Shown here: positions 9,289-17,251 of the stretch, in pieces | How positions within the stretch are numbered: the stretch's first letter is position 1 | How the letters are laid out: every line of letters begins with the position of its first letter | NCBI RefSeq assembly: GCF_964253915.1 | Contig: NZ_CAXUSG020000002.1 | Location: forward strand, 124,001 to 188,000 | Origin: Metarhizobium sp964253915 | Lineage (GTDB): Bacteria; Pseudomonadota; Alphaproteobacteria; Rhizobiales; Rhizobiaceae | Length of the DNA stretch: 64,000 nucleotides | Direction: 5' to 3' | The notes under the pieces: generated by a model | Told to the model about the DNA's origin: nothing | The model's database searches: none | Seen by the model: the letters and a program-made list of their open reading frames with translations, nothing else | Program-made: the position numbers and the translations under genes

Positions 9289-10383
9289 TCACCGCATCGT
9301 GCTTTCGCGGATCTGCAGCTCGAAACCGAGATCAATGATCGGTGGAGAGGTCGCCCGGTCCGCCAGGCGCTCCCGGACCATCTGCACGGAGCGGCGGCCG
9401 ATCTCGTAGCGGGGCGTGCGCACGCTGGTCAGGGGCGGGTGGGCGACGCGCATCATGTCGAGGTCGTTGAAACCGCAAATGCCCATGCGGTGCGGCACGG
9501 CGATCGCCGCCCGCTGGCACTCGAACAGCACGCCCATGGCGAGATCGTCATTGTTGCAGAAGACGGCATCGAGATCGTGGGCCTTGGCCAGCGCATCCGC
9601 CAGCAACTGGCCGCCCAGTGGCATGCTCGACGGGGTCAAGGTCGTCGTCACCAGCTTGGGATCGAAGAGCTGTGCCTCCTCCATCGCCCAGCGGTAACCC
9701 GCAAGGCGGCGCTGCGAGCGCGGGTCCATGCGGGCGCCGATGAAGCCGATGCGGCGATAACCCGCCTCCAGCAGATGGTTGGTCGCCGTCTTGCCGCCTT
9801 CGAAATGCGAGAAGCCGACCAGCATGTCGACCGGATCCTCGCCATACTCCATGATCTGGACGACCGGGCAGCCGGCCGTTTCCAGCAGCTTGCGGGTCGT
9901 CTCCGTCTGGTCGATGCCCGAGACGATCAGGGCCGACGGCCGCTGGCCCAGGAACATGCGGACGAGGCGTTCCTCTTCGCGCGGAGAGTAATGGGTATTG
10001 CCCATCAGGATCTGCAGCGGGCTTTCACCGAGTTCATCATAGATCCCGCGCACCGTGTCGGCGAAGACGATGTTGGTCAGCGACGGCACGAGCACGCCGA
10101 TGACGTCAGCCCGCGACGAGGCGAGCGCCCGAGCGTTGGGATCGGGCGCATAACCAAGCTGCACGACCGCCGTATCGATCTGGGCGCGCAATTCCGCCGA
10201 GACCAGCGACGGATCGCGCAGTGCTCGCGACACCGTGATCGCGGCGACGCCGGCAAGCTTTGCGACATCGGCGATGGTGGGGCGGCCGCTACTGCGTCGG
10301 CTCACCTTGCGGTTCTGGTTCTTGGAAACGATCTCGTCGCCCACGCTGGCTCCCCGCGAGAGCATCTGCGATGTGATCCGCAC
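9289..10383 (-). CDS. LacI-family transcriptional regulator
   Basis: Up to 364 residues: an N-terminal LacI helix-turn-helix (PTIADVAKLAGVAAITVSRA from about residue 35) and a periplasmic-binding-protein-like effector domain of the GntR/gluconate-repressor branch. The listed start is GTG 10383. ATG 10365 or GTG 10344 would shorten the unusually long leader before the HTH, so the start is uncertain. It lies between uxuA and a CUT2 sugar operon, and the two TAGCGCTA palindromes at 10905 and 11030 are plausible operators for it. Which cluster it controls is inference. Confidence 0.9.
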   Translation of the reverse strand: MRITSQMLSRGASVGDEIVSKNQNRKVSRRSSGRPTIADVAKLAGVAAITVSRALRDPSLVSAELRAQIDTAVVQLGYAPDPNARALASSRADVIGVLVPSLTNIVFADTVRGIYDELGESPLQILMGNTHYSPREEERLVRMFLGQRPSALIVSGIDQTETTRKLLETAGCPVVQIMEYGEDPVDMLVGFSHFEGGKTATNHLLEAGYRRIGFIGARMDPRSQRRLAGYRWAMEEAQLFDPKLVTTTLTPSSMPLGGQLLADALAKAHDLDAVFCNNDDLAMGVLFECQRAAIAVPHRMGICGFNDLDMMRVAHPPLTSVRTPRYEIGRRSVQMVRERLADRATSPPIIDLGFELQIRESTMR

Positions 10384-10400
10384 ATCGCAAATGCTCCATC

Positions 10401-10562
10401 CTATTGTTTTTATACAATTCCGAACGCCAACCGCTCAGCACTTTTGCCGGAATTGCTCTAGAGCATTTCCGCTCTTCTCCGAAACGCGAAAACGCTCTAC
10501 CCTATTGTTTCCACGTAATTCCGGACGCAAAACCGTTGCGCACGCCTGCCGGAATTGCCCTA
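10401..10562. repeat. Two tandem copies of a RIME-like intergenic repeat
   Basis: Copy A (10401-10460) and copy B (10502-10562) are about 60 bp direct repeats. Both begin CTATTGTTT and carry AATTCCG(G/A)ACGC and GCCGGAATTGC(T/C)CTA. Each has internal inverted repeats (AATTCCGG/CCGGAATT). The spacer is itself bounded by an imperfect inverted repeat (TAGAGCATTTCCG and GAAAACGCTCTA). This matches the rhizobial intergenic mosaic elements as I know them. The last bases of copy B (CTA) supply the stop codon of the minus-strand tautomerase gene. Confidence 0.75.
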
Positions 10563-10769
10563 GCTGCGAAAGCGCAAGGCCTCGACATCGGTGCTGCCGA
10601 GATACCAGTTCCTCGCGTCAACCTCGTCGAAGACGATGGAGACTTCGCGTTCGGGGAGCCCGGCAACCTCGGCAATGGCCGCCGCGACCTTGCTGCTGAC
10701 TGCAGCTTTTTTGCCAGAAGGATCATCCGCGAGTGTCTCGCGTACGATGGTGATGCGCGCAAATGGCAT
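10560..10769 (-). CDS. 4-oxalocrotonate tautomerase-like small protein
   Basis: 69-residue 4-OT-fold protein. Pro2 becomes the catalytic N-terminal proline after Met removal (MPFARITIVRETL). The family pattern of basic residues (K19, K20, K27) and a VSIVFDEVDARNWY-type second strand are present. GGAGG lies ahead of ATG 10769. The TAG stop lies in the tail of a RIME-like repeat, so the native C-terminus may have been altered when the repeat inserted. Likely isomerises a 2-oxo acid or dienol; substrate unknown. Confidence 0.8.
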   Translation of the reverse strand: MPFARITIVRETLADDPSGKKAAVSSKVAAAIAEVAGLPEREVSIVFDEVDARNWYLGSTDVEALRFRS

Positions 10770-10904
10770 TTCGAGCCTCCCGTCTCAAGTGTGTTTTGCG
10801 CTGCCGACGATACGTCGCACCGCTTGTGTGCAAACTCCGAAAACTGCCGCCGGTGGCTCTTGCCTCAAGCGCGGATGAGGGCCGGTTGCCGTCTCGGATG
10901 AAAC

Positions 10905-10916
10905 GATAGCGCTATC
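10905..10916. promoter_or_regulatory. LacI-type operator candidate 1
   Basis: GATAGCGCTATC is a perfect 12 bp palindrome centred on CG, as LacI-family operators are. It lies 136 bp upstream of the tautomerase start and shares the TAGCGCTA core with the site at 11030. Confidence 0.65.
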
Positions 10917-11029
10917 ATACGGAAACTGATCGATTTTCTTGAAAATCCAGGCTTTGAATGCCGAAATTCACTAATAATCATCGCTATTGCCTCCCCTGCA
11001 GTCCTACAAAAGCTCTTTACAATTTTCCA

Positions 11030-11041
11030 TGGTAGCGCTAC
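11030..11041. promoter_or_regulatory. LacI-type operator candidate 2
   Basis: GGTAGCGCTACC is a perfect 12 bp palindrome with the same TAGCGCTA core as the site 125 bp to its left. It lies 164 bp upstream of the binding-protein start. Two operators at this spacing would allow DNA looping by a tetrameric or paired LacI regulator; the regulator is probably the one at 9289-10383. Confidence 0.65.
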
Positions 11042-11205
11042 CCAAAGAAAAGACAACTGCGTTTTTGGGAGGAGACCAGAGCGCACCGTCAAGGATGAGC
11101 CGGGCATCCAGCGTGCCGATGCCGGAGCTGTTTGCGCTGTTCGACAGGGGGAGTTCTGTCGCCGGCGGAAGAGGTTATGGAGCGCGACAAAGGGAGGAAA
11201 TGTCG

Positions 11206-12330
11206 ATGGTGAAGTCACTCGCTGGCGGTATCGTTGCCGCCGCTGCATTTTTGATGCTCGGGTCCGCGGCCTATGCCGAACCCGAGATCGTTTCCGGTCC
11301 GGCTGCCGAGCCGGAATGTTTCGCACCTTGGTCGGCGGAAACGAAATTCTTCAAGTTCCCGAAGAAGGACGGCCCCTATCGCATCGCGCTGGCGAACGGC
11401 TACATCGCCAACACCTGGCGCATCCAGATGGTGCAGACGGCCAAGGCTTATGCGGCGCAGTCCGACGTCGCGGCCAAGCTGAAGGAATTCAAGGTCGTCT
11501 CCACGGGCGAGGACGTTCCGGCACAGATCTCGGCGATCAACAACTTCATCGATTCCGGCTATGACGCCATCATCGTCAACGCCCAGAACCCGACGGCCTT
11601 TGCACCCGTCATCAAGCGGGCGAAGGAAGCCGGTGTCGTGCTTGTCGCCTTCGACAACATCCTCGACACCAAGGATGCGATCAACGTCAACGTCGACCAG
11701 AAGGGGCTCGGCGTTCTGTGGGCCGACTGGCTGGTCAAGCATCTGCCGAACGGCGGCAAGATCCTTGAGGTGCGCGGTGTCGCCGGCACGTCGGTCGATA
11801 CCGACCGCCACAACGGCCTGCACGAGACATTCCAGGCGTCGGGCAAGACCTTCGAGGTTACCGAAGTCATGGGCAAATGGGATGACGGCGTCGCTCAGAA
11901 GGTGACGGCGGATGCGATCGCCACCAGCGGTCCCTTCGACGGCATCACCGGTCAGGGCGGCGATACCGGCATCGTCCAGGCGATGATCGACGCCAAGCAT
12001 CCCTTCGTGCCGTTCGGCGGCGAGACGGAGAACGGTTTCCGCAAGTTCTGCGCCAAGTTTGCCGGTGAAGGGCTGAAGTGCACCTCGGCGGGTTCCGGCC
12101 CGGCCCAGGTCGCCGTGGCGATCAAGACGGCGATTGCCGCGCTTGAGGGCCAGGTCGTGCCGCAGGAAGTCAAGCTGCCGCTCGCCATTGCCTCCGATCC
12201 CGATTTCAAGGAAGGGCAGGACTACTTCCCGACGGAATCCGACAACTTCTTCGTCGGCAATTCTTTCCCGACCTGCGGAATCAACTTCACGGCGCAGGAA
12301 ATCATGGGGCAGACCAAGGAAAACCAGTAG
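11206..12330 (+). CDS. CUT2-type sugar ABC transporter substrate-binding protein
   Basis: 374-residue periplasmic sugar-binding protein (type 1 PBP fold) with a signal peptide (LAGGIVAAAAFLMLGSAAYA). Residues AISAINNFIDSGYDAIIVNA and the later GGDTGIVQAMID segment are typical of ribose/xylose-type binding proteins. Two in-frame ATGs are close together. ATG 11206 sits 8 bases from GGGAGG, whereas ATG 11200 is only 2 bases away, so 11206 is preferred. First gene of a four-gene import operon. Confidence 0.9.
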   Translation: MVKSLAGGIVAAAAFLMLGSAAYAEPEIVSGPAAEPECFAPWSAETKFFKFPKKDGPYRIALANGYIANTWRIQMVQTAKAYAAQSDVAAKLKEFKVVSTGEDVPAQISAINNFIDSGYDAIIVNAQNPTAFAPVIKRAKEAGVVLVAFDNILDTKDAINVNVDQKGLGVLWADWLVKHLPNGGKILEVRGVAGTSVDTDRHNGLHETFQASGKTFEVTEVMGKWDDGVAQKVTADAIATSGPFDGITGQGGDTGIVQAMIDAKHPFVPFGGETENGFRKFCAKFAGEGLKCTSAGSGPAQVAVAIKTAIAALEGQVVPQEVKLPLAIASDPDFKEGQDYFPTESDNFFVGNSFPTCGINFTAQEIMGQTKENQ

Positions 12331-12343
12331 GCCCGGCAAAATC

Positions 12344-12369
12344 GGGCATCGCGTCGCTGCGCGATGCCC
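12344..12369 (+). terminator. Intercistronic hairpin after the CUT2 binding-protein gene
   Basis: GGGCATCGCG (12344-12353), loop TCGCTG and CGCGATGCCC (12360-12369) form a perfect 10 bp stem, followed by only three T residues. It sits between the binding-protein stop and the ATPase start, and probably limits read-through or protects the upstream mRNA segment so that the binding protein is made in excess. Confidence 0.6.
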
Positions 12370-12399
12370 CTTTCGGTATAACGGGACCTGGGGAACGCA

Positions 12400-13941
12400 A
12401 TGGAAAGTGCTGCACCGCTCTTTCGCATGGAAGGCATATCAAAACGTTATGGTGGCGTCCGGGCGCTTGAAAAAGCCGACCTGTCGATCAGGGCGGGAGC
12501 CATCCATGCCATTCTCGGCGAAAACGGCGCCGGCAAGTCGACGCTGATCAAGATCATGGCGGGCGTCGTGGCACCGGACGAAGGTCAGATGATGCTCGAC
12601 GGTCGCGCGGTGGATTTCGCCTCGCCAGCCGCGGCCAACGATGCCGGCATCGTCTGCGTCTTCCAGGAACTGTCGCTGATCCCGGAACTCAGCGTTGCCG
12701 ACAACATCATCATCTCCAACCCGCCGACCCGCTTCGGCATGATCGACCGCAAGGCGCAGCGGCGTCTGGCGGAAGAGGCGCTGGCGCGTGCGGGAGCCGC
12801 CGATATCCATCCGTTGGCGCTGGTCAAGGACCTGCCGCTGTCGCGCCGGCAGATGGTCGAGATCGCCAAGGCGCTGGCCCGCAAGCCGCGCATCCTCATT
12901 CTCGACGAAGCGACATCGGCGCTGACGGCCGCCGACGTCTCCAAGGTCTTTGCGGTGCTGAAGCGCCTGCGGTCGGAAGGCCTGGCGCTGCTCTACATTT
13001 CACACCGCATGAACGAGATCGCCGAACTGGCCGATGATTGCACCGTCTTCCGCAACGGCAGCAAGGTCGCGAGTTATCCTGCCGGCTCCAAGAGCGACGA
13101 AGAGGTCATCGAGATGATGATCGGCCGCGAATATCACAACGTCTATCCGCCGAAACCGGACCACCGGCCGCAGGCGACGCCGGTGCTCGAAGTCCGCGAC
13201 CTGTCCTGGGTGGACCGGCTTCACGATATCTCTTTTTCGCTGCATGCCGGCGAGATCGTCGGCCTTGGCGGGCTGGACGGGCAGGGGCAGCGCGATCTGC
13301 TGCTGGCGCTGTTCGGTGTCTTACGCGGGCTGCGCGGTACGGTGCTTGTCGATGGCAAGCCGGTCGATATCGGCAGCCCGGCGCAGGCGCGCGATGAGGG
13401 CATCGGCATGGCGCTCATTCCCGAGGACCGCAAGACCGAGGGCCTCATGCTGCCGATGACGGTGCGCGACAACCTCTCTTTCGCCGCCCTCGACCGCCTG
13501 ACCCGCGGCGGCATCATCGATAGCGCCAGGGAAGACGATTTCATCGACCGGATGATGACGCTGCTCGCCATCAAGGCGGGAAGCCTCGATGCGCCGGTTG
13601 GCGCGCTTTCCGGCGGCAACCAGCAGAAGGTCGTCATCGCCAAGTGGCTGATGCGCCAGCCGCGCATCATCCTCCTCAACGATCCGACACGCGGTATCGA
13701 CGTCGGCACGAAGCAGGAGATCTACCAGCTCTTGCGCCGGCTGGCGGATGAGGGAGCGGCGATCCTGTTCTATTCGACCGATTATGCCGAACTGATCGGC
13801 TGTTGCGACCGCGTGCTCGTGCTTTACGACGGGGCGGTGAAGCGGGAGCTGGCCGGCGCCGACATCACCGAACATGCCTTGATCGCCAGCGCGCTTAACA
13901 TCGGCTCCAGCGAGACCATCCAGCAGGGAGCGGCACAATGA
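12400..13941 (+). CDS. CUT2-type sugar ABC transporter ATP-binding protein (two ABC domains)
   Basis: 513-residue double ATPase of the RbsA/XylG type. Domain 1 has Walker A GENGAGKST and Walker B ILILDEATSAL, with a signature region reduced to LPLSRRQMVEIAKAL. Domain 2 lacks a classical Walker A (GLGGLDGQGQRDLL), has signature LSGGNQQKV, and has LLNDPTRGID where LLDEPTRGID is usual, so the Asp and catalytic-Glu positions are changed to Asn and Asp. The second site may therefore hydrolyse poorly. The stop overlaps the next ATG by four bases (ATGA). Confidence 0.92.
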   Translation: MESAAPLFRMEGISKRYGGVRALEKADLSIRAGAIHAILGENGAGKSTLIKIMAGVVAPDEGQMMLDGRAVDFASPAAANDAGIVCVFQELSLIPELSVADNIIISNPPTRFGMIDRKAQRRLAEEALARAGAADIHPLALVKDLPLSRRQMVEIAKALARKPRILILDEATSALTAADVSKVFAVLKRLRSEGLALLYISHRMNEIAELADDCTVFRNGSKVASYPAGSKSDEEVIEMMIGREYHNVYPPKPDHRPQATPVLEVRDLSWVDRLHDISFSLHAGEIVGLGGLDGQGQRDLLLALFGVLRGLRGTVLVDGKPVDIGSPAQARDEGIGMALIPEDRKTEGLMLPMTVRDNLSFAALDRLTRGGIIDSAREDDFIDRMMTLLAIKAGSLDAPVGALSGGNQQKVVIAKWLMRQPRIILLNDPTRGIDVGTKQEIYQLLRRLADEGAAILFYSTDYAELIGCCDRVLVLYDGAVKRELAGADITEHALIASALNIGSSETIQQGAAQ

Positions 13942-14918
13942 AAGACTGGCAGTATCGGCTTGCCGAGCACCGGGGTACCCTGACGGCGCTTTTCATCTTC
14001 GTGGTGATGTTCATTATTTACACCGCAAATCATCCGGCGGGGTTCACGGCCAATGTCGTGCAGACCGCGTCGAACAAAGGCGTGCTTCTGGCCTTCGTCG
14101 CCATTGCCCAGACACTGGTGGTGATCACTGCCGGCATCGATCTGTCGATCGGCATGATCTTCCTGCTGACCAATTGCCTGGCCTCCTGGCTGGTGGTCGG
14201 CACGCCTTTGGAAACGGCGTTCGGGGTGATTGTCGTGCTGGCGGTCGGCGCCCTGTGCGGCGCGATCAACGGCGCCATTGTCATCTACGGTCGCCTGCAG
14301 CCCATCGTGGCGACGATCGCCACGGGCGCGGTCTATTTCGGTATAGCCCTGCTGCTGCGGCCGTTCCCCGGCGGATCGGTCAACGAGGGGCTTGCCGATG
14401 CATTGACGGGTCGGATTTTCGGCACAGTCCCGGCCAGCCTGATTGCGCTTGCGGCGGTGGTGCTCCTCTTCTGGGTGCCGTTCAGCCGATCGGTCTACGG
14501 TCGCGCCGCCTACGCTGCCGGCTCGTCGGAAACCGCAGCCTATATGTCCGGCATGCCGATCCGGCGCGGCAAGTTCCTAGCCTATACGCTGGCGGGTTTC
14601 GTCGCCGCGATCGGCGGGCTGTTCCTCACCTTCTTTACCTATACCGGTGACGCGGCCTATGCGAGCGGCAACGCCTATACGCTGTTTTCCATCGCCGCGG
14701 TGGTGCTGGGCGGCGTATCGCTGTTCGGCGGCAAGGGCAGCGCCATCGGCGCGGTTTTTGGCGCGCTGGCATTCCGGACGATCGGCGACCTGCTGTTCGT
14801 CTTCGATTTCGATCCGCTGTGGCAGCCGCTGTTCCAGGGGTTGATCCTGCTGGTCGCAGTTAGCCTGGGTGCCTTCGCCCTCTTCCGGGTGCGCAATAGA
14901 CTGGAGTGGTTCCTGTGA
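13938..14918 (+). CDS. CUT2-type sugar ABC transporter permease 1 (RbsC-like)
   Basis: 326-residue permease with 8-10 hydrophobic segments and the CUT2 signature region TLVVITAGIDLSIGMIFLL near residues 55-73. It overlaps the ATPase gene by four bases and precedes a second permease, with which it probably forms a heterodimeric channel. Sugar specificity is not readable. Confidence 0.9.
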   Translation: MKDWQYRLAEHRGTLTALFIFVVMFIIYTANHPAGFTANVVQTASNKGVLLAFVAIAQTLVVITAGIDLSIGMIFLLTNCLASWLVVGTPLETAFGVIVVLAVGALCGAINGAIVIYGRLQPIVATIATGAVYFGIALLLRPFPGGSVNEGLADALTGRIFGTVPASLIALAAVVLLFWVPFSRSVYGRAAYAAGSSETAAYMSGMPIRRGKFLAYTLAGFVAAIGGLFLTFFTYTGDAAYASGNAYTLFSIAAVVLGGVSLFGGKGSAIGAVFGALAFRTIGDLLFVFDFDPLWQPLFQGLILLVAVSLGAFALFRVRNRLEWFL

Positions 14919-14929
14919 GCGAGGTAACG

Positions 14930-15901
14930 ATGACGCGTGCAACGGAGCGCAAGCCGGGTTTCATCCGCCGTTTCGATCCGGCGGTGCTGACGGCCTTTGG
15001 CTGCATCATCCTGCTTCTCGTGCTGGGCAGTTTCTATTCCCGCAGCTTCCTGTCTCCGGAATACCTGCTGCAGCAGCTGAAAGTGGCATCCTTCCTCGGC
15101 GTTATCGCCACCGGCATGATGCTCGTCGTCCTGCTAGGGCAAATCGATCTTTCCGTGCCCTGGGCCGTGGCGACCGGCGCCATGATGGCTTGTGCCGCTG
15201 CTGCCTACGGGCCGCTCGGCGTGGCACTCGCCATTCCCTTCGGCATTCTTTGCGGCGTTGCCATCGGCCTCATCAACGGCATAGGGGTTGCTTATCTGCG
15301 CATCCCCTCGATGATCGTGACGCTGGCCACCAATGCTGTCGCGCAAGGCGTGATGGTGGTTTACACCGGTGGCTTCTCGCCGCAGGATTCCGCCACGGAT
15401 GCGATGCGTTATCTTGCCACCGGCGCGCTGATCCCGGGTATTCCGAACGTCGTGCTCATCTGGGCGTTGATTGGTGCGGCGACGGTCTTCGTGCTGGGGC
15501 GAACCGGCTTTGGCCGCGCCGTCTACGGCATCGGCAACCGCGAACGCGCCGCCTATCTCTCCGGCATCAACACACGCCGCATCGTCATGATCGCCTTTGC
15601 CGTCTCGGGTGGGCTGTCGGCATTCGGTGGCGCGCTGCTTGCGGGCTACGCTTCCAAGGCGGCGCAGTCGATGGGTGACGCCTACCTGCTGCCGGCGATT
15701 GCCGCCGTGGTTTTGGGCGGGACCTCGATCCTCGGCGGGCGAGGCTCCTATCTCGGAACGGTCGCGGGCGTCATTCTCATCACGCTGCTGCAGTCGATCC
15801 TCTCGGTCATGCAGATGCCCGAAGCCGGCCGTCAGATCATCTACGGCCTGGTGATCGTCCTCATGCTCCTCCTCTACGGCCGCGCGCCGGCGAGCCGTTG
15901 A
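14930..15901 (+). CDS. CUT2-type sugar ABC transporter permease 2 (RbsC-like)
   Basis: 323-residue permease with the same CUT2 motif (MLVVLLGQIDLSVPWAVA). ATG 14930 follows GAGG at five bases. GTG 14915, which overlaps the upstream stop as GTGA and follows GGAG at eight bases, is a real alternative that adds five residues. Last gene of the transporter operon; a RIME-like repeat lies about 50 bp downstream. Confidence 0.88.
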   Translation: MTRATERKPGFIRRFDPAVLTAFGCIILLLVLGSFYSRSFLSPEYLLQQLKVASFLGVIATGMMLVVLLGQIDLSVPWAVATGAMMACAAAAYGPLGVALAIPFGILCGVAIGLINGIGVAYLRIPSMIVTLATNAVAQGVMVVYTGGFSPQDSATDAMRYLATGALIPGIPNVVLIWALIGAATVFVLGRTGFGRAVYGIGNRERAAYLSGINTRRIVMIAFAVSGGLSAFGGALLAGYASKAAQSMGDAYLLPAIAAVVLGGTSILGGRGSYLGTVAGVILITLLQSILSVMQMPEAGRQIIYGLVIVLMLLLYGRAPASR

Positions 15902-15952
15902 GTCTTACCTTGACGACAAGGCGCTTCGGCAGGAAGCGCCTCATATGTCTGG

Positions 15953-16007
15953 TGTCACGCAATTCCGGACACAAAGCCGCTAGGCAACTTTGCTCTCAAT
16001 TGCACTA
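15953..16007. repeat. Third, diverged RIME-like repeat copy
   Basis: ACGCAATTCCGGACACAAAG starts the recognisable core and the tail reads CTCAATTGCACTA. It aligns to the two copies at 10401-10562 but is more diverged. The tail again provides the stop codon (CTA on this strand) of a minus-strand small gene, as copy B does for the tautomerase gene. Confidence 0.6.
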
Positions 16008-16205
16008 CGCAAGCAGCCTTGCAAGGCTGCCCTCGTTGCGGACACCTGTCTGGTAATAATAGATGATCGAGGAGGCGAGAGCCTCGCGTTCCGTCTCGCT
16101 CATCGGCGGCTGGCGCCGGCAGAGTTGCCGGAAAACGCGTTCGCAGACTTCGATCTCTTCCTCTCGCAGCGGCATCCTGCGATCCGAAAACTGAATGGTG
16201 GTCAT
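16005..16205 (-). CDS. Small hypothetical protein, 66 residues
   Basis: Not recognised. A 66-residue, charged, probably helical soluble protein (MTTIQFSDRRMPLREEEIEV start; a C-terminal YYYQTGVRNEGSLARLLA segment). A strong GGAGG site lies 8 bases before ATG 16205, which supports translation. No signal peptide or membrane span. The stop codon lies within a RIME-like repeat. It has its own promoter space and no clear operon partner. Confidence 0.65.
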   Translation of the reverse strand: MTTIQFSDRRMPLREEEIEVCERVFRQLCRRQPPMSETEREALASSIIYYYQTGVRNEGSLARLLA

Positions 16206-16327
16206 ATCCTATACCTCCGGTGGGTATCAGGCGCTCATGCACATGAACCCCGGATGAATGTGCCATCCCACTATGGCGAAGATAGGGGAAACCTGTTAGC
16301 GACGCGGACCGCTTCGCCCCGTTGCCG

Positions 16328-16343
16328 CGGCGCTTTTGCGCCG
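16328..16343 (+). other. Short hairpin upstream of the alpha/beta hydrolase gene
   Basis: CGGCGC-TTTT-GCGCCG is a perfect 6 bp stem with a T4 loop, lying before the AAGGAG site at 16361. It may be a small leader structure; no T-run follows. Confidence 0.3.
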
Positions 16344-16392
16344 GAAGGGGCATTCAGCGCAAGGAGATTTTGTCATTTCTGTCGCCGCCTCC

Positions 16393-17181
16393 ATGTGTTC
16401 AGAAGAAACCCGATGGATTGAAACCGAAGCCGGGCGGCTGTTTTCCGCAGCCTGGACACCGCAAGACGACGGTGCGGACGGTGCGCCGATCGTGCTGTTT
16501 CATGATTCCCTCGGCAGTGTCGCCCTGTGGCGCAGCTTTCCCGCACGGCTTGCGACCGTCACCGGACGGCGGGTGATTGCCTATGACCGCCTGGGATTCG
16601 GTCGTTCCGATCCGCATCCCGGCAAACTGGAATTCGACTTCATTGCACGGGAAGGAAGGGCGGTCCTGCCGCGTCTGGCCGCGACATTCGGCTTCGGCGA
16701 CTTTGTCGCCTGCGGCCACAGTGTCGGCGGCAGCATGGCGATCGAGACGTCGGCCGCTTTCCCTGATACGTGCCGCGCCACCATCACCATTGCCGCGCAG
16801 GCCTTCGTCGAACCGAAGACCCTGGAGGGCATTCGGGTAGCGCAACGGGAGTTCGAAGATCCCGCGAACATGGAGCGGCTGGCGAAATACCACGGCGACA
16901 AGGCGCCCTGGGTTGCCGATGCATGGATCGGCACATGGCTTTCTCCGGCCTTTGCCGGCTGGACACTGGACGATGCCCTGGGCCGTGTCCGCTGCCCGGT
17001 GCTGGCTATTCACGGAGACGAGGACGAATACGGTTCGCCGGCGCATGCCCATCGCATCGCTGAAAACCGGGGCACTGTTCATATCCTGGCCGGGACCGGT
17101 CATGTCCCGCATCGCGAGTGCGAGGAAGTATTGTCGACGGTGATCGCGCGGTTCCTTGAGATCACCCTTCCTTCGGGTTGA
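16393..17181 (+). CDS. Alpha/beta hydrolase
   Basis: 262-residue hydrolase with nucleophile elbow GHSVGGS (Ser110), a likely acid in HGDEDEYGSP and catalytic His in GTGHVPHRE. ATG 16393 has no ribosome site directly ahead. A near-perfect AAGGAG at 16361-16366 is instead 8 bases from the in-frame ATT codon at 16375, raising the possibility of a rare ATT start (six extra residues). Followed after 70 bp by a GntR regulator and an MFS transporter. Esterase, lactonase or C-C hydrolase activity cannot be told apart. Confidence 0.85.
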   Translation: MCSEETRWIETEAGRLFSAAWTPQDDGADGAPIVLFHDSLGSVALWRSFPARLATVTGRRVIAYDRLGFGRSDPHPGKLEFDFIAREGRAVLPRLAATFGFGDFVACGHSVGGSMAIETSAAFPDTCRATITIAAQAFVEPKTLEGIRVAQREFEDPANMERLAKYHGDKAPWVADAWIGTWLSPAFAGWTLDDALGRVRCPVLAIHGDEDEYGSPAHAHRIAENRGTVHILAGTGHVPHRECEEVLSTVIARFLEITLPSG

Positions 17182-17233
17182 TTGCGGCAGCACGAAATCG
17201 GCTTGCATTTAGCGATGCTGGCCTATATTCATC

Positions 17234-17250
17234 AAGTCATCTGATGACTT
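17234..17250. promoter_or_regulatory. GntR-type operator overlapping the start of the regulator gene
   Basis: AAGTCATC-T-GATGACTT is a perfect inverted repeat of 8 bp arms around one base, ending one base before ATG 17252. Size and symmetry fit an FCD/FadR-type GntR operator. Its position predicts direct autorepression of the regulator and the co-transcribed MFS gene. Confidence 0.7.
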
Positions 17251-17251
17251 T

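Larger units (their letters stand above)
10770..11205. other. Divergent promoter region with no gene
   Basis: 436 bp between the tautomerase gene and the CUT2 binding-protein gene. It holds two LacI-type palindromes (separate entries). I see no convincing coding sequence: the open frames crossing it on either strand lack ribosome sites and simply extend neighbouring genes. Promoters for both flanking genes are expected here. Confidence 0.6.
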
